64,000 nucleotides of DNA from Desulfobacteraceae bacterium (GTDB lineage: Bacteria > Desulfobacterota > DSM-4660 > Desulfatiglandales > Desulfatiglandaceae). The DNA is taken from positions 78,150 to 142,149 of the forward strand of contig JAUWMR010000002.1 of NCBI GenBank assembly GCA_030613055.1, given 5' to 3'. The position numbers and the translations under genes are program-made. Under the pieces are notes generated by a model. The model did not search any database, was not told where the DNA came from, and was given only the letters and a program-made list of their open reading frames with translations. Below, in pieces: positions 53,564-63,371 of this stretch. The stretch's first letter is position 1. Every line of letters begins with the position of its first letter.

Positions 53564-53595
53564 TCTGGCGCTCTATCCACCTGAGCTACGGGGGC
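53519..53595 (-). tRNA. tRNA-Arg (anticodon CCT)
   Basis: On the minus strand a 7-bp acceptor stem (GCCCCCG...CGGGGGC), D-arm GCTCAGGTGGATAGAGC, anticodon arm CCAGA-TTCCTAA-TCTGG with CCT, T-arm with TTCGAGT and an encoded CCA end. 77 bases including CCA. It hosts the 3.7-kb island at its 3' end. Confidence 0.95.
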
Positions 53596-53604
53596 ACGAA
53601 GGAA

Positions 53605-53633
53605 ATTCATAGCACAAATAAGTGAAAAGTCAA
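53605..53633 (-). promoter_or_regulatory. Likely promoter of tRNA-Arg
   Basis: Minus-strand TTGACT, then after 16 bases TATGAA in an extended TGC-TATGAAT context. It lies just upstream of the tRNA 5' end. Confidence 0.4.
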
Positions 53634-53766
53634 TATCTTCGTTTCAAGAAAAAGAATTTTGAGCTTTATACTGACAGGTGAAAGTATTGGCGAGGCTCTG
53701 TGGAATTATTCCAAAAACTTTTTCTTAAAGGCCATGGTTTTAATCAATTATTAGACCAAAAAGGCA

Positions 53767-53795
53767 TTGATTTAATATTATATAGTGCTTATACT
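53767..53795 (+). promoter_or_regulatory. Promoter of tRNA-Ala (and perhaps hisB)
   Basis: TTGATT, 17 bases, TATACT. The start would be near 53802, 34 bases before the tRNA. Confidence 0.55.
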
Positions 53796-53835
53796 TGAAA
53801 ATATGTAAAAAGATTGCAAGGGATGCCGTTTATGC

Positions 53836-53911
53836 GGGGATGTAGCTCAGGTGGGAGAGCGGTACGTTCGCAACGTACAGGTCAGGGGTTCGAGTCCCCT
53901 CATCTCCACCA
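53836..53911 (+). tRNA. tRNA-Ala (anticodon CGC)
   Basis: Acceptor GGGGATG/CATCTCC, D-arm GCTCAGGTGGGAGAGC, anticodon arm GTACG-TTCGCAA-CGTAC with CGC, T-arm GGGGTTCGAGTCCCC and encoded CCA; 76 bases. It ends 26 bp before hisB and may share its transcript. Confidence 0.95.
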
Positions 53912-53937
53912 GTTTTTCGTAAAATCGGTGATTATGT

Positions 53938-54528
53938 ATGGGACGGGAAGCAAAGATAGATAGAAAAACAAAAGAGACGGATATCCATCTCAAACTTAAT
54001 CTTGACGGCAATGGCCTGTCCGAAATGGATACCGGTATACCGTTCATGGACCATATGCTGGGCCTTATGGCGGCGCATGGTTTTTTTGATATAGAGCTAA
54101 TTGCCAGGGGCGACACAGAGATAGATGATCACCATACTGTTGAGGATCTCGGTATTTGCATGGGAATGGCATTAAAGGAATCCCTGGGTGATAAAAGGGG
54201 AATAGGAAGGTACGGCGAAGCGATAGTTCCTATGGATGAAGCATTAGTTAGGATCGTTATGGATATTTCCAACAGGCCGGTCCTGTGCTACAGGGTGATG
54301 TTGAAAAAGCGAACGACCGGGACGTTTGATGTTGGCCTGATTAAGGAGTTTTTTCGCGGCTTAGTGACGAATGCCGGCATAACAATGCACATCGATCTCC
54401 TCGCTGGCGAAGAGCCTCACCATATTTCAGAGGCCATCTTTAAGGCATTTGCCAGGGCTTTGGACAAAGCTGTCAGTCTGGAGAACCGGTTGAACGGTAA
54501 CGTGCCCTCCACAAAAGGGCTTTTATAA
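53938..54528 (+). CDS. hisB: Imidazoleglycerol-phosphate dehydratase
   Basis: The 196-residue monofunctional form. GIPFMDHMLGLMAAHG and DDHHTVEDLGICMG are the two metal-binding His blocks, repeated later as LVTNAGITMHIDLLAGEEPHHISEAIFKAFARAL (only partly quoted as EEPHHISEAIFKA). It catalyses a step of histidine synthesis. The gene is 5 bp from a lipoprotein gene and not from hisH, the usual neighbour. Confidence 0.96.
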   Translation: MGREAKIDRKTKETDIHLKLNLDGNGLSEMDTGIPFMDHMLGLMAAHGFFDIELIARGDTEIDDHHTVEDLGICMGMALKESLGDKRGIGRYGEAIVPMDEALVRIVMDISNRPVLCYRVMLKKRTTGTFDVGLIKEFFRGLVTNAGITMHIDLLAGEEPHHISEAIFKAFARALDKAVSLENRLNGNVPSTKGLL

Positions 54529-54532
54529 AAAG

Positions 54533-55261
54533 ATGGGGGTGCTTATGGGCGAGAATATATTAAAAAGGCATCAGCAGTTATTGTGGCTTTTGGCACTGGC
54601 CTTTCTCCTGCTGAGCTTGGGGTGCTACGGTCAAAGGGCCAGTGTTCCGGACGAAAAGTCGCCTGTCACAGGAATAACAAAAATTGCCGTTATCGGTTTT
54701 CGGCCGGCAGTGACCCAAGGTAAGAAGCCTGATGCGGTCAGGGAGCCTTTTTCCGGAAAGTTGATAATGGCTTCGCCGGTGTCTCCTGACGTGGCTGAAA
54801 AACTGAGTGATATTTTGTTCGACAGGCTGGTGGATGAAAAAAAATATGAGCTGATATCCCCTGATCAGGCTATGGGTGTCCTTTCACGCATTGTCGATTC
54901 GGATCAGAACGTGGGCATGGATACGGTCAAGATTTTTCAGGAAGTGGGAAAGGCTTTCGGGTGCGATGCCGTCTTAGCGGGCCTGATTTACAGATGGCGT
55001 GAACGGGAGGGTACTGCTATCGGTGTCAATCGTGCCGCTTCAGTCGCATTTGATCTCCGGCTTGTCAGGCCGAGCGATGGAGCGATCCTGTGGCGTGCGA
55101 AATTTGATAAGACCCAGCGATCATTGACAGAAAATCTTTTTGAGGCGGGAACCTTTTTTCAAGGCGGGGGGGTGTGGATGACCGCTGAAAAGTTAGGCAT
55201 GATCGGCCTTAATAAGATTTTGGCGGAAATGCCGGGAGGTATAAAGGGAAAAGAGGATTAA
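54533..55261 (+). CDS. Lipoprotein between hisB and hisA
   Basis: A lipoprotein signal (LLWLLALAFLLLSLGCYG, with lipobox LSLGC) starts the 242-residue protein. The mature part (ITKIAVIGFRP..., VAEKLSDILFDRLVDEKKYELI, AFGCDAVLAGLIYRWRER, VRPSDGAILWRAKF) resembles the CsgG/GNA1162-like envelope lipoprotein fold with an ATPase-TolB-like N-terminal alpha/beta part. It probably sits in the outer membrane or periplasm. A cell-envelope gene between two histidine genes is unusual; hisH may have been displaced. An in-frame ATG at 54545 (MGENILK) is an alternative start. Confidence 0.75.
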   Translation: MGVLMGENILKRHQQLLWLLALAFLLLSLGCYGQRASVPDEKSPVTGITKIAVIGFRPAVTQGKKPDAVREPFSGKLIMASPVSPDVAEKLSDILFDRLVDEKKYELISPDQAMGVLSRIVDSDQNVGMDTVKIFQEVGKAFGCDAVLAGLIYRWREREGTAIGVNRAASVAFDLRLVRPSDGAILWRAKFDKTQRSLTENLFEAGTFFQGGGVWMTAEKLGMIGLNKILAEMPGGIKGKED

Positions 55262-55265
55262 GATT

Positions 55266-55997
55266 TTGATAGTAATCCCCGCCATTGATATCAAGGAAGG
55301 TCGCTGTGTCAGGCTTAAGCAGGGCCGAATGAACGATGAAACGATTTTCTCAGAGTTCCCTGAAGAGATGGCAATAAAATGGTTTGAGCAGGGTGCGGAA
55401 AGACTTCATATGGTGGATCTGGATGGCGCGGTAAAGGGAAGACCCGTAAATCGCAAGGCCATAAAAAGAATCGTGGATTCTATTCCTATCCCTGTGCAGC
55501 TTGGCGGCGGTATAAGGGATATGGCTACCCTTAATGCCTATTTCGAACTGGGGCTCAGCTTTTTGATTTTAGGTACAGTGGCCTACAAAGATCCTGAATT
55601 TGTTAGAAGGGCGAGTGAAAAATATCCGGGGAAGATTATTTTAGGCATTGATGCTAAAAAGGACCGGGTGGCGATTGAAGGATGGATAGAAGAAACCGAT
55701 CTGACGCCGGTGGAATTAGCGAAGCAACATGAAGAGACAGGCATCGCTGCAATTGTTTATACTGATATTCAGCGGGATGGAATGAGGTCAGGCCCCAATG
55801 TGGATGCCACAAGGACAATGGCAAGAACTGTGCGGATTCCAGTGATTGCATCAGGGGGTATTTCCGGGATTTCTGATGTTGTAAAAATATTGTCTCTTTC
55901 GCAGGACGGCGTTACCGGTATGATTACGGGAAGGGCGCTGTATGATGGGAGCCTTGATCTGGCCGAGGCCATCAAGGCGAGCAAGGGTAAAAGCTGA
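55266..55997 (+). CDS. hisA: Phosphoribosylformimino-AICAR-P isomerase
   Basis: VIPAIDIKEGRCVRLKQG opens the barrel with the catalytic Asp, and VQLGGGIRDMATL and YTDIQRDGMRSGPN (second catalytic Asp) follow; VIASGGISGISDV is the phosphate-binding half. 243 residues. The start is a TTG at 55266, 5 bp after the lipoprotein stop. hisF and hisH are not in the window. Confidence 0.96.
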   Translation: MIVIPAIDIKEGRCVRLKQGRMNDETIFSEFPEEMAIKWFEQGAERLHMVDLDGAVKGRPVNRKAIKRIVDSIPIPVQLGGGIRDMATLNAYFELGLSFLILGTVAYKDPEFVRRASEKYPGKIILGIDAKKDRVAIEGWIEETDLTPVELAKQHEETGIAAIVYTDIQRDGMRSGPNVDATRTMARTVRIPVIASGGISGISDVVKILSLSQDGVTGMITGRALYDGSLDLAEAIKASKGKS

Positions 55998-56069
55998 ATA
56001 TGCTTTTATTGCTTGACTAAAATATTTTTATTAATATAATTAAAAGTTTACTATTGAATACCATAAAAT

Positions 56070-56513
56070 ATGTCACTGAAACAGAAAATAATTGAAGATC
56101 TTAAAGCTTCCCTTAAAGCACAGGATAAAATGCGGACTTCGTGCCTGAGGATGCTGAAGGCCTCTCTGAAAAACAAGGAGATTGAGTTAGGTCGTGAATT
56201 AGAGGATGCCGAGATTCACGCGCTCATATCCACCTTAATCAGGAAAGGCAAAGAGGCAATAAAGGAATTCAAAAAGGGAGATCGTGAGGACCTGGCTTTC
56301 AAGGAAGAGGAAGAGATTGAAATATTTTATGAATATCTACCGCAGCAGTTAACACCGGACGAAATTGAGAAGATACTGAGAGATGTTATTTCCGAGGTGT
56401 CTGCCGAGAGTCCCGGGGATTTAGGAAAGGTCATGAAATTGGCCATGGCCAGAATGGCAGGACAGGCACAGGGCAAAGAGGTAAACGAAATAGCCAAAAA
56501 GCTGCTGAGCTAA
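56070..56513 (+). CDS. GatB/YqeY-domain protein
   Basis: The 147-residue protein begins MSLKQKIIEDLKASLKAQDK, with TSCLRMLKASLKNKEIELGRE and FYEYLPQQLTPDEIEKI blocks of the YqeY family, which resembles the tRNA-binding tail of GatB. Its role (perhaps in tRNA handling) is not established. It is commonly found near rpsU, dnaG and rpoD, and here lies 2.6 kb before dnaG. Confidence 0.92.
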   Translation: MSLKQKIIEDLKASLKAQDKMRTSCLRMLKASLKNKEIELGRELEDAEIHALISTLIRKGKEAIKEFKKGDREDLAFKEEEEIEIFYEYLPQQLTPDEIEKILRDVISEVSAESPGDLGKVMKLAMARMAGQAQGKEVNEIAKKLLS

Positions 56514-56541
56514 AGACCAACATCTATTTTACAGTTCCTGC

Positions 56542-58923
56542 ATGATCGAACACACCTATCAGGTTCTTGGATATTATCGCCTGTTGGATTTCTTGTCCAG
56601 TTACGCCGACTGTTCACTGGGTCAATCAGATTGCCTATCACTCAAACCATCGAATGACATAAATTTCATTGACAACGAGTTGAGACTGGTTTCGGAGATG
56701 AGACTTGTTTTGAAAGTAAAGGGGTTTGTGTCTCTGTCAGATCTTTCCGACATATCGCCTGTTCTTAAAAGGTGCAGCGCCGAAGGTTCATACGTGCAAC
56801 CGGACGAACTGTTGAGGGTTCTCAGACTTTTGGAGGCATGTGAAGAATATAAAGATCGCCTTGCTTTCGATCGATCCCTTTATCCGAGATTGTGTTTTCT
56901 TGTGAAAGATATGCCTGGTTGTCATGACTTAATTAAAGCTATAAGGGACACGATTTCAATAGAGTGCACGGTCAGGGATTCAGCAAGCTCCGCTTTAAAA
57001 AAAATCAGGGCAAAAAAGATCAGGCTGAGGTCGGATCTTGAGAGAAAATTAGAATATATCACAAAATCGCACGGTTTGTCCGGCGGCGGGCTGGATCACC
57101 AGGTGACTGTTCGGGACGGCCGATATGTCATCGCGTTAAGGACTGACCAGAAATCGCGCATTGAGGGAATTATTCACGATTATTCCCGGACACGGGCCAC
57201 CTGTTTTTTTGAGCCGGTCATGGTAATTCAGGACAACAACCGGGTGGCAGAACTTGCTCAGGAAGAAAGGTCAGAAGAGGTTCGCATACTTACAAAGTTG
57301 ACCGGCATGGTAAGGGGTCTTGCGGCCGACATCGAATATTCCCAGTCCCTGATATCAAGGCTTGACGGCCTGCATGCCAGGGCGAGATTCGGCGAGACCC
57401 TGACATGTGTGATGCCGGAAGTCTGTGAGCAAAACAAGGTTGAGCTTAAGGGGGCCAAAAACCCGATCCTACTGGCCATTGCCCTGGATAGAAAGGATAT
57501 GGATGGAAAAAACGACCTTCCGGTTCCAGTTGATATAATAATAGATGGCAACCGTAATATACTGATCATTTCCGGTCCCAATAGGGGTGGAAAGACCGTA
57601 ACGCTAAAGACTCTTGGGTTGATTAACCTCATGGTTCAGGCCGGAATGCATATTCCTGCTGAGGAAGGAAGCAGGCTGTGTATTTTCAATGAGGTAATCG
57701 CGGATATCGGGGATGATCAGGATTTGCAGGCGGGTCTCAGCACTTTTTCGGCTCATGCGGCTCATCTCAGGTATATAATAGAACACGCTGATAAAAAGAG
57801 CCTTGTGATCATCGATGAACCGGGCATGGGAACCGACCCTGATGAAGGAGTGGCCCTGACCATGGCTGTTTTGGACGTTCTCTCCAGGCAGGGAGTGTTT
57901 GTGGCAGTATCCACTCACCTGAACCGGTTGAAAACCTATGGACTGTTGAACCAGCAGGCCGTAAATGCCTCTGTTGAGTTTGATACAGAAAAAAAATGTC
58001 CCACTTTCAGACTCAAATACGGGACACCTGGGATCAGCCACGCATTTGACATCGCACGAGATATGGGAGTGCCTGCCGGAATTCTTGACAGGGCCAGGGG
58101 ATACCTGGATAAGGACGAAGTTCATCTGAACAGGCTGATTGAAAAATTGAATCGCCTGATGACTGAAGCAGGCCAAGAGAAAAGGGAAGCGGAACATGCC
58201 AGGGAAGAGTATTATTCCTCCGTAAAAAAATATAAAGATAGCGTAGCTGCATTAGAGGCCGGAAAAAAGGCGGTAACCGAGGCCAAGAGGGCCGAGGCGG
58301 ACGCAGTTATAAGGGAGGCCAGGGAGGATTTGAAACAGGCGATTAATCTATTGAAAAGAAAGAAAGAAACCTCTCAAGCCTATGTTACGGATAAATATGC
58401 GGAAGTCAGTCGCCGATTGACGGGGCATTTTGAGCCGCAGGATATTGAGATGTATACTGCCGATATAAATGATATAGAAAAGGGCCTCCTGGTTTACCAC
58501 AAAAAACTTAGGCAGAAGGGAATCGTCGAGTCTGTGGACACAACAGGGGGGCGTGTCTTTGTGTTGTTTGGAAATGTTAAAATTGCTTCCGGGATTCAGG
58601 ATCTGGAAATTCTCAAACAGAGCAAAGAAGCCGGTTTGCGTGAAGGGATCACGCCTGTTTCCTGGAATATCGGAAAGGTATCTACAAAGGAATTGAATGT
58701 AATTGGATACAGGGTGAATGATGCGATCCCATTGATTGACAAAGCTATAGATCAGGCATTAGTGGAGGGTGAATTAAGCCTGAAGATAGTCCATGGATTT
58801 GGTACCGGAAGGCTGCGGGAGGCGATCCGTTCACATCTTAAAGAGGCCCCCTTTGTGAAAAAGGTTTTTAGTGCTGAGCAGGGGGATGGCGGTGATGCGA
58901 TAACGGTCGTAGAACTATCTTAA
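56542..58923 (+). CDS. mutS2: Endonuclease MutS2
   Basis: The 793-residue protein has a MutS core without the mismatch-recognition domain. ISGPNRGGKTVTLKTLGL is Walker A; VIIDEPGMGTDPDEGVAL is Walker B; VAVSTHLNRLKTYGL follows. The C-terminal Smr nuclease domain carries IVHGFGTGRLREAIRSHL (HGxGxGxL). Most MutS2 proteins read LVLLDEL at Walker B; here the sequence is LVIIDEP. MutS2 limits homologous recombination or rescues collided ribosomes, depending on the species. Confidence 0.94.
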   Translation: MIEHTYQVLGYYRLLDFLSSYADCSLGQSDCLSLKPSNDINFIDNELRLVSEMRLVLKVKGFVSLSDLSDISPVLKRCSAEGSYVQPDELLRVLRLLEACEEYKDRLAFDRSLYPRLCFLVKDMPGCHDLIKAIRDTISIECTVRDSASSALKKIRAKKIRLRSDLERKLEYITKSHGLSGGGLDHQVTVRDGRYVIALRTDQKSRIEGIIHDYSRTRATCFFEPVMVIQDNNRVAELAQEERSEEVRILTKLTGMVRGLAADIEYSQSLISRLDGLHARARFGETLTCVMPEVCEQNKVELKGAKNPILLAIALDRKDMDGKNDLPVPVDIIIDGNRNILIISGPNRGGKTVTLKTLGLINLMVQAGMHIPAEEGSRLCIFNEVIADIGDDQDLQAGLSTFSAHAAHLRYIIEHADKKSLVIIDEPGMGTDPDEGVALTMAVLDVLSRQGVFVAVSTHLNRLKTYGLLNQQAVNASVEFDTEKKCPTFRLKYGTPGISHAFDIARDMGVPAGILDRARGYLDKDEVHLNRLIEKLNRLMTEAGQEKREAEHAREEYYSSVKKYKDSVAALEAGKKAVTEAKRAEADAVIREAREDLKQAINLLKRKKETSQAYVTDKYAEVSRRLTGHFEPQDIEMYTADINDIEKGLLVYHKKLRQKGIVESVDTTGGRVFVLFGNVKIASGIQDLEILKQSKEAGLREGITPVSWNIGKVSTKELNVIGYRVNDAIPLIDKAIDQALVEGELSLKIVHGFGTGRLREAIRSHLKEAPFVKKVFSAEQGDGGDAITVVELS

Positions 58924-58931
58924 TTGACAGT

Positions 58932-59075
58932 CTCGTAAAAAGTCCAACTTACCGTCACTCCCGCGAAGAGCTTGCCCTAGCGAAGGGAGGGGCGGGAGTC
59001 CAAAACTGCCTGAAATGACTGGATTCCCGCCTCCGCGGGAATGACAAAAAAAGACAGATAAAGACTTTTTACGAG
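58932..59075. repeat. 144-bp palindromic mini-element
   Basis: Perfect 13-bp terminal inverted repeats (CTCGTAAAAAGTC and GACTTTTTACGAG) bound a non-coding block that contains GATTCCCGC...GCGGGAATGAC repeats like those at 25006-25103. It fills most of the gap between mutS2 and dnaG. Confidence 0.65.
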
Positions 59076-59151
59076 TTCATCTTAACTAATACTGATGATT
59101 TGGCATTCAATAACCAATGTCCAATAACAAACAATACCCGGTAATCAGGAC

Positions 59152-60906
59152 ATGGTTTATCAACAGTCTGCAAAAGAAGAAATAAAAAATGCGGCCGATA
59201 TTGTGGAACTTATCGGCCAGTTCGTGCAGCTCAAGAAAGCCGGACGAAACTATGTTGGGCTTTGCCCTTTTCATGCTGAAAAGGATCCATCCTTCACGGT
59301 GAGCCCTGAAAGGCAGACGTTCCATTGTTTTGGATGTAAAAAGGGCGGGGATATTTTCTCTTTCTGGATGGAATATCACAGTTCAACTTTTCCGGAGGCA
59401 CTTAAGGATCTGGCGGAAAGATATCAAGTAACGATTTCAGAGGGGTTTTCCGGCCATAAAGAGAGGGAGAGATCGGCACAGAGAGATGCTGTTTTTAAGA
59501 TCAATGAAAAGGCAGCTTTCTATTTTCAGGAGGCATTGAGCCATTCCAATGTGGGTAAGGCTGCCAGGGCGTATCTGGGCAGGAGATCACTTCCAAAAGA
59601 AGTGATTTCACAATTCCAATTAGGATATGCGCCGGATGAATGGGATGGTTTGATTGAGTTTATGCGGCGCGAGAAAATTGACCTGGATATGGTCGCCCGG
59701 GCTGGCCTGATTGTTCCAAAAAAGAACGGGGGATACTACGACCGGTTCAGGGGCCGGATAATCTTTCCGATTCTTGATTTAAGGCAGCAGGTGGTTGGCT
59801 TTGGCGGCAGGGTATTAGACGACTCTCTGCCCAAGTATCTGAACTCACCTGAAACCCCCGTATTCCACAAGGGGGAGGTTCTTTACGGATTGCATGCTTC
59901 CCATAAGGCGGTCAGGGAAACGGGAAGGGCCGTGCTTGTGGAAGGCTATATGGATCTCTTAGCCCTCAAAAAAAACGGTTTCCAGGAGGTCGTAGCAACC
60001 CTCGGGACAGCTCTGACCGCCACACATATCCGAAGACTTAAAGGGTACGCAAAAGAGGCGGTAATCGTGTTTGACTCTGATGAGGCAGGGAAAATGGCAG
60101 CCTTAAAAAGTCTTCCCATTTTTTCGAATGAAGGGCTTTCAGCTAAGGCCGTTGTTTTGCCTGAAGGTCATGACCCTGATACTTTCGTGAATGCATACGG
60201 ACTCGACCGGTTTTCAGAGCTTATAGATCGGGCCGCCCTAATATTTGATTTTTTTTTAGATCAAAAGCTGGCCAAAAAGGATCCGGACGTTGAGGAAAAG
60301 GTCCGTCTCTTAAAAGAAATTCTTCCGGTCTTATCAGGGCTTTCTAACAATTCTCACCGCTCATTATATGCGCGTCGCCTATCGGAAAGGATCGGTATTA
60401 AGGAAGAAGTGCTCTTGTCGGAGCTGAGGTCCTTTGAAAAAGATCGTTCGGGGAGGGCCTTTCAAACGCGTATGAAAGGGCGGTTGACCGATTCAAAGGT
60501 GGAAAAGAGATTCGACGATTTGCATTTACTCAATCTGTTGATTCATTACCCAGACGCCGCCTCGAGGTTAGTGGGTTGTGACTGGAAGATTCTCCTTTCA
60601 GATTCGGCGGTTATTGAGATTGTCGAAACATTTTTTAGAAAATACAGCCAGGAAGGACCCTTTTTGCCTCAGGATTTATTAGAGAGTCTGAAGAGCGATG
60701 TCGCCCGTGAACAGTTCAGGGAGGCACTTGTTGATGACGCCCATTATTCGGAGCAGGAGGTGGATTTAGCTGTGGCCGAAATTGAAGAAAAGGCACAGGA
60801 GAAAAAAATCACAGCATCTATTAAGATGGCAAAAGGGGACGTTGAGGCATTGAATCAACTTCTTGAGTTAAAAAGGAATAAAGATCGCAAGGTTCTTAAT
60901 GGATGA
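59152..60906 (+). CDS. dnaG: DNA primase
   Basis: The zinc domain has [11 protein letters not shown] and [15 protein letters not shown] (CHC2 type). [11 protein letters not shown] and GRIIFPILD belong to the catalytic core, and [12 protein letters not shown] and VVFDSDEAG-type residues ([10 protein letters not shown]) form the TOPRIM metal site. The C-terminal about 150 residues are the DnaB-binding helical part. 584 residues, full-length. It lies directly before rpoD, the macromolecular-synthesis operon order. Confidence 0.97.
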   Translation: MVYQQSAKEEIKNAADIVELIGQFVQLKKAGRNYVGLCPFHAEKDPSFTVSPERQTFHCFGCKKGGDIFSFWMEYHSSTFPEALKDLAERYQVTISEGFSGHKERERSAQRDAVFKINEKAAFYFQEALSHSNVGKAARAYLGRRSLPKEVISQFQLGYAPDEWDGLIEFMRREKIDLDMVARAGLIVPKKNGGYYDRFRGRIIFPILDLRQQVVGFGGRVLDDSLPKYLNSPETPVFHKGEVLYGLHASHKAVRETGRAVLVEGYMDLLALKKNGFQEVVATLGTALTATHIRRLKGYAKEAVIVFDSDEAGKMAALKSLPIFSNEGLSAKAVVLPEGHDPDTFVNAYGLDRFSELIDRAALIFDFFLDQKLAKKDPDVEEKVRLLKEILPVLSGLSNNSHRSLYARRLSERIGIKEEVLLSELRSFEKDRSGRAFQTRMKGRLTDSKVEKRFDDLHLLNLLIHYPDAASRLVGCDWKILLSDSAVIEIVETFFRKYSQEGPFLPQDLLESLKSDVAREQFREALVDDAHYSEQEVDLAVAEIEEKAQEKKITASIKMAKGDVEALNQLLELKRNKDRKVLNG

Positions 60907-60980
60907 GGGCTCAGTCCTCATCATACAGAATAGCTGGAACTTTGCCGTATGGAAAAATTGCTTCCGGGAGGGAATCAATA

Positions 60981-62756
60981 ATGAGTAAAAAGACCGATGT
61001 TGGCCATCTGAAGCGGCTTATTCGTGTAGGCAAGGATAAGGGCTACATTACGTTTGAAGAGTTGAATGACGACCTGTCTGAGAATATTGTTGCTTCTGAT
61101 GAGGATATTGATGACCTTATGATAATGTTTGAAGAACTGGATATCATGGTTATTGATCAGGACTCCAAGGAGGCGATTGAAAAGGCGAAAGAGGAAAAGA
61201 AAAAGCGCGGAAAACTCGAGGCAAGAGAAAGTTCCCGCGCAGAAATTTCAGATAGATCTCGTGTTTCTGATCCTGTAAAGATGTATTTAAAGGAGATGGG
61301 CTGCATCTCCTTGCTGACCAGAGAAGGGGAAGTGGAAATCGCAAAAAGGATTGAGACCGGCGAGAAAAACGCCTTAAACGCGCTTATGGATTGTTATATT
61401 GGCGTCGAACATATTGTTGAATTAGGAAACAAACTCAGGGAGGACAAGATAAAGCTGAAAGAGGTGATCAATGACCTGGAAGACGACGACCATAATTCCA
61501 TACAATTGGGCGAGAGAAAAGAATCTCTGTTGAAACTGATCGATCAGATAAAGGAGTTGGACGAACATATCTGTCCTGGGAGACGAGAGATGGCAAAGAA
61601 GCGTTGTTCCGAGAAAATGAAAAAGGGACTCGCGGCCAAGATAAAAAGGAACAAAAAGAAAATCATGGAGGTGGTGGACACATTTACCCTGGAAAACGTG
61701 CAGCTTGAGCTGATGGAAATGAGATTCAAGATTATTGTGGACGAGATTGAAGAAGCGGAAAAAAAATTGGCCGAATGCATGTTGCAGGCTGGCGGCAAGT
61801 CGATTGCCTATATTAAAAAGTGCATCTCCAAGGTGCCGAAATCCGCCGAAGACGATAAAGTGATTCCCTCGATCGGTTTGACTAAAGCCGAACTCATTGC
61901 CCTGAAATTCAGAGCGGACGATGCCCAAAGAACCATCAGACAGGTCAAAGAACGAACGAATATGACTCCCCGTCAGCTAAAAGCGAGACTGAAAAAGGTG
62001 GAGGGAAGTATAAACAAGGCAAAAAAAGCCAAATCCGAGCTTATTCAAGCCAATCTGAGACTGGTTGTCAGTATAGCCAAGAAATATACGAACAGGGGGC
62101 TACAGTTTCTCGATCTTATTCAGGAGGGAAACATAGGATTGATGAAGGCCGTTGATAAATTTGAATACCAGCGGGGATATAAATTCAGCACATATGCCAC
62201 CTGGTGGATCAGGCAGGCGATTACAAGGGCCATTGCCGATCAGGCTAGGACTATCCGCATTCCCGTCCATATGATTGAAACCATAAATAAGCTGATAAGG
62301 ACTTCTCGTTATCTTGTCCAGGAACATGGGCGTGAGCCGACACCGGAGGAAATCGCTGAAAAAATGGAATTTCCATTAGACAGGGTACGAAAAGTGCTGA
62401 AGATCGCTAAGGAACCAATATCTCTTGAAACCCCCATCGGAGAAGAGGAAGATAGCCATCTTGGAGATTTTATAGAGGATAAAAAGGTCCTTTCGCCAGG
62501 GGATGCTGTGGTCAATTTCGGCCTGGCAGAGCAGACCAGGAGGGTGCTCAGGACGCTGACGCCCAGAGAGGAAAAAGTACTTAGAATGAGATTTGGCATT
62601 GGCGAAAAGGCGGACCATACATTGGAAGAAGTGGGTCGTGATTTTAGTGTGACCCGGGAGCGTATCAGGCAGATAGAAGCCAAGGCTCTTAGAAAACTGA
62701 GGCATCCCAGTAGAAGCAGGAAGTTAAAAGGCTTTGTTGAACACAAGGAACGCTGA
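60981..62756 (+). CDS. rpoD: Primary sigma factor RpoD (sigma-70)
   Basis: I chose the ATG at 60981 because GGGAGGGAA lies just upstream and the next residues ([28 protein letters not shown]) are region 1.1; this gives 591 residues. Region 1.2 is [21 protein letters not shown]. Region 2 has [23 protein letters not shown] and [15 protein letters not shown]. Region 3 has [13 protein letters not shown]. Region 4 has [32 protein letters not shown]. An intermediate-size non-conserved region sits at about 165-330. The window's sigma-54 promoters need a different factor, encoded elsewhere. Confidence 0.97.
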   Translation: MSKKTDVGHLKRLIRVGKDKGYITFEELNDDLSENIVASDEDIDDLMIMFEELDIMVIDQDSKEAIEKAKEEKKKRGKLEARESSRAEISDRSRVSDPVKMYLKEMGCISLLTREGEVEIAKRIETGEKNALNALMDCYIGVEHIVELGNKLREDKIKLKEVINDLEDDDHNSIQLGERKESLLKLIDQIKELDEHICPGRREMAKKRCSEKMKKGLAAKIKRNKKKIMEVVDTFTLENVQLELMEMRFKIIVDEIEEAEKKLAECMLQAGGKSIAYIKKCISKVPKSAEDDKVIPSIGLTKAELIALKFRADDAQRTIRQVKERTNMTPRQLKARLKKVEGSINKAKKAKSELIQANLRLVVSIAKKYTNRGLQFLDLIQEGNIGLMKAVDKFEYQRGYKFSTYATWWIRQAITRAIADQARTIRIPVHMIETINKLIRTSRYLVQEHGREPTPEEIAEKMEFPLDRVRKVLKIAKEPISLETPIGEEEDSHLGDFIEDKKVLSPGDAVVNFGLAEQTRRVLRTLTPREEKVLRMRFGIGEKADHTLEEVGRDFSVTRERIRQIEAKALRKLRHPSRSRKLKGFVEHKER

Positions 62757-62820
62757 GGTGTTTTAGAGATTTTTCTTGACAATTTATTCTTAAGTGCGCA
62801 TTTTGTTTTAATTGATTTCA

Positions 62821-62896
62821 GGGCCCATAGCTCAGTTGGAAGAGCCACCGGCTCATAACCGGTAGGTCCCTGGTTCGAACCCAGGTGGGCCCACCA
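62821..62896 (+). tRNA. tRNA with CAT anticodon (Met, or Ile2)
   Basis: Acceptor GGGCCCA/TGGGCCC, D-arm GCTCAGTTGGAAGAGC, anticodon arm ACCGG-CTCATAA-CCGGT with CAT, T-arm CTGGTTCGAACCCAG and CCA; 76 bases. The first base pair is G-C, so it is not the initiator. Elongator Met and lysidine-modified Ile2 share this anticodon; the CTCATAA loop occurs in both, so the identity is open. A TTGACA box lies at 62776-62781, but the -10 is weak. Confidence 0.9.
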
Positions 62897-62971
62897 ACGG
62901 TCATAATAATATGATGCTTTTAAAAATTCCGTCAAAATTACTATATCCAGAACTTGAGATTCGGTTTTAAC

Positions 62972-63008
62972 AAGGGCGCACCTGCTTAAGAGTGCGCCCT
63001 TCATCTTT
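62972..63008 (+). terminator. Rho-independent terminator after rpoD/tRNA
   Basis: AAGGGCGCAC and GTGCGCCCTT form a perfect 10-bp stem with a 10-base loop, followed by CATCTTTTA. Confidence 0.75.
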
Positions 63009-63021
63009 TATCAGAATTAAA

Positions 63022-63348
63022 GTAATATTTCAGCTATTTGAAAAAATCGATCACGAATGGTCAGGACATGGGGATCTCTTTTTTAAAAGCCGCATATGCT
63101 TACATCATTACATGGCACGGCAGTTAGGACCTGAAATTCAAGCAACGGACAGCCCCGTGTAGAAATCTTCATGATTAAGGCCGCCATCACTGCCTTTTCC
63201 GAGCCCATGGTCAAAGCTCAGCCTCCGGCCCATAGGGCCTACGCCCCGGTGGGGGGGCGTGTTGCTGGCATTAGGTGAATTTGTGATGCGGCATTTAAAA
63301 AAGAGATCCCCGTGTCCCGGTTCTGTTTTTAATGAGCTAAAGTATTAC
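63022..63348. mobile_element. IS66-like non-autonomous element (MITE), copy 2
   Basis: A 327-bp non-coding element homologous to 24093-24418. Its ends are GTAATATTTCAGCTATTTG and, on the reverse complement of the right end, GTAATACTTTAGCTCATTA. The identical octamer GAATTAAA flanks it at 63014-63021 and 63349-63356, a perfect 8-bp target duplication. Eight-base duplications and ends starting GTAA are characteristic of IS66-family transposition. It encodes no protein and must have been moved by a transposase in trans. Confidence 0.85.
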
Positions 63349-63371
63349 GAATTAAAAGGTTTCGGCCGCAT

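Noticed and set aside
57604-58197. 197-codon minus-strand frame
   Set aside because: Fully antisense to mutS2, whose motifs are intact in the plus-strand frame.
60903-60980. Upstream extension of rpoD
   Set aside because: The frame is open, but the residues are not sigma-like and a strong GGGAGGGAA site precedes the ATG at 60981.
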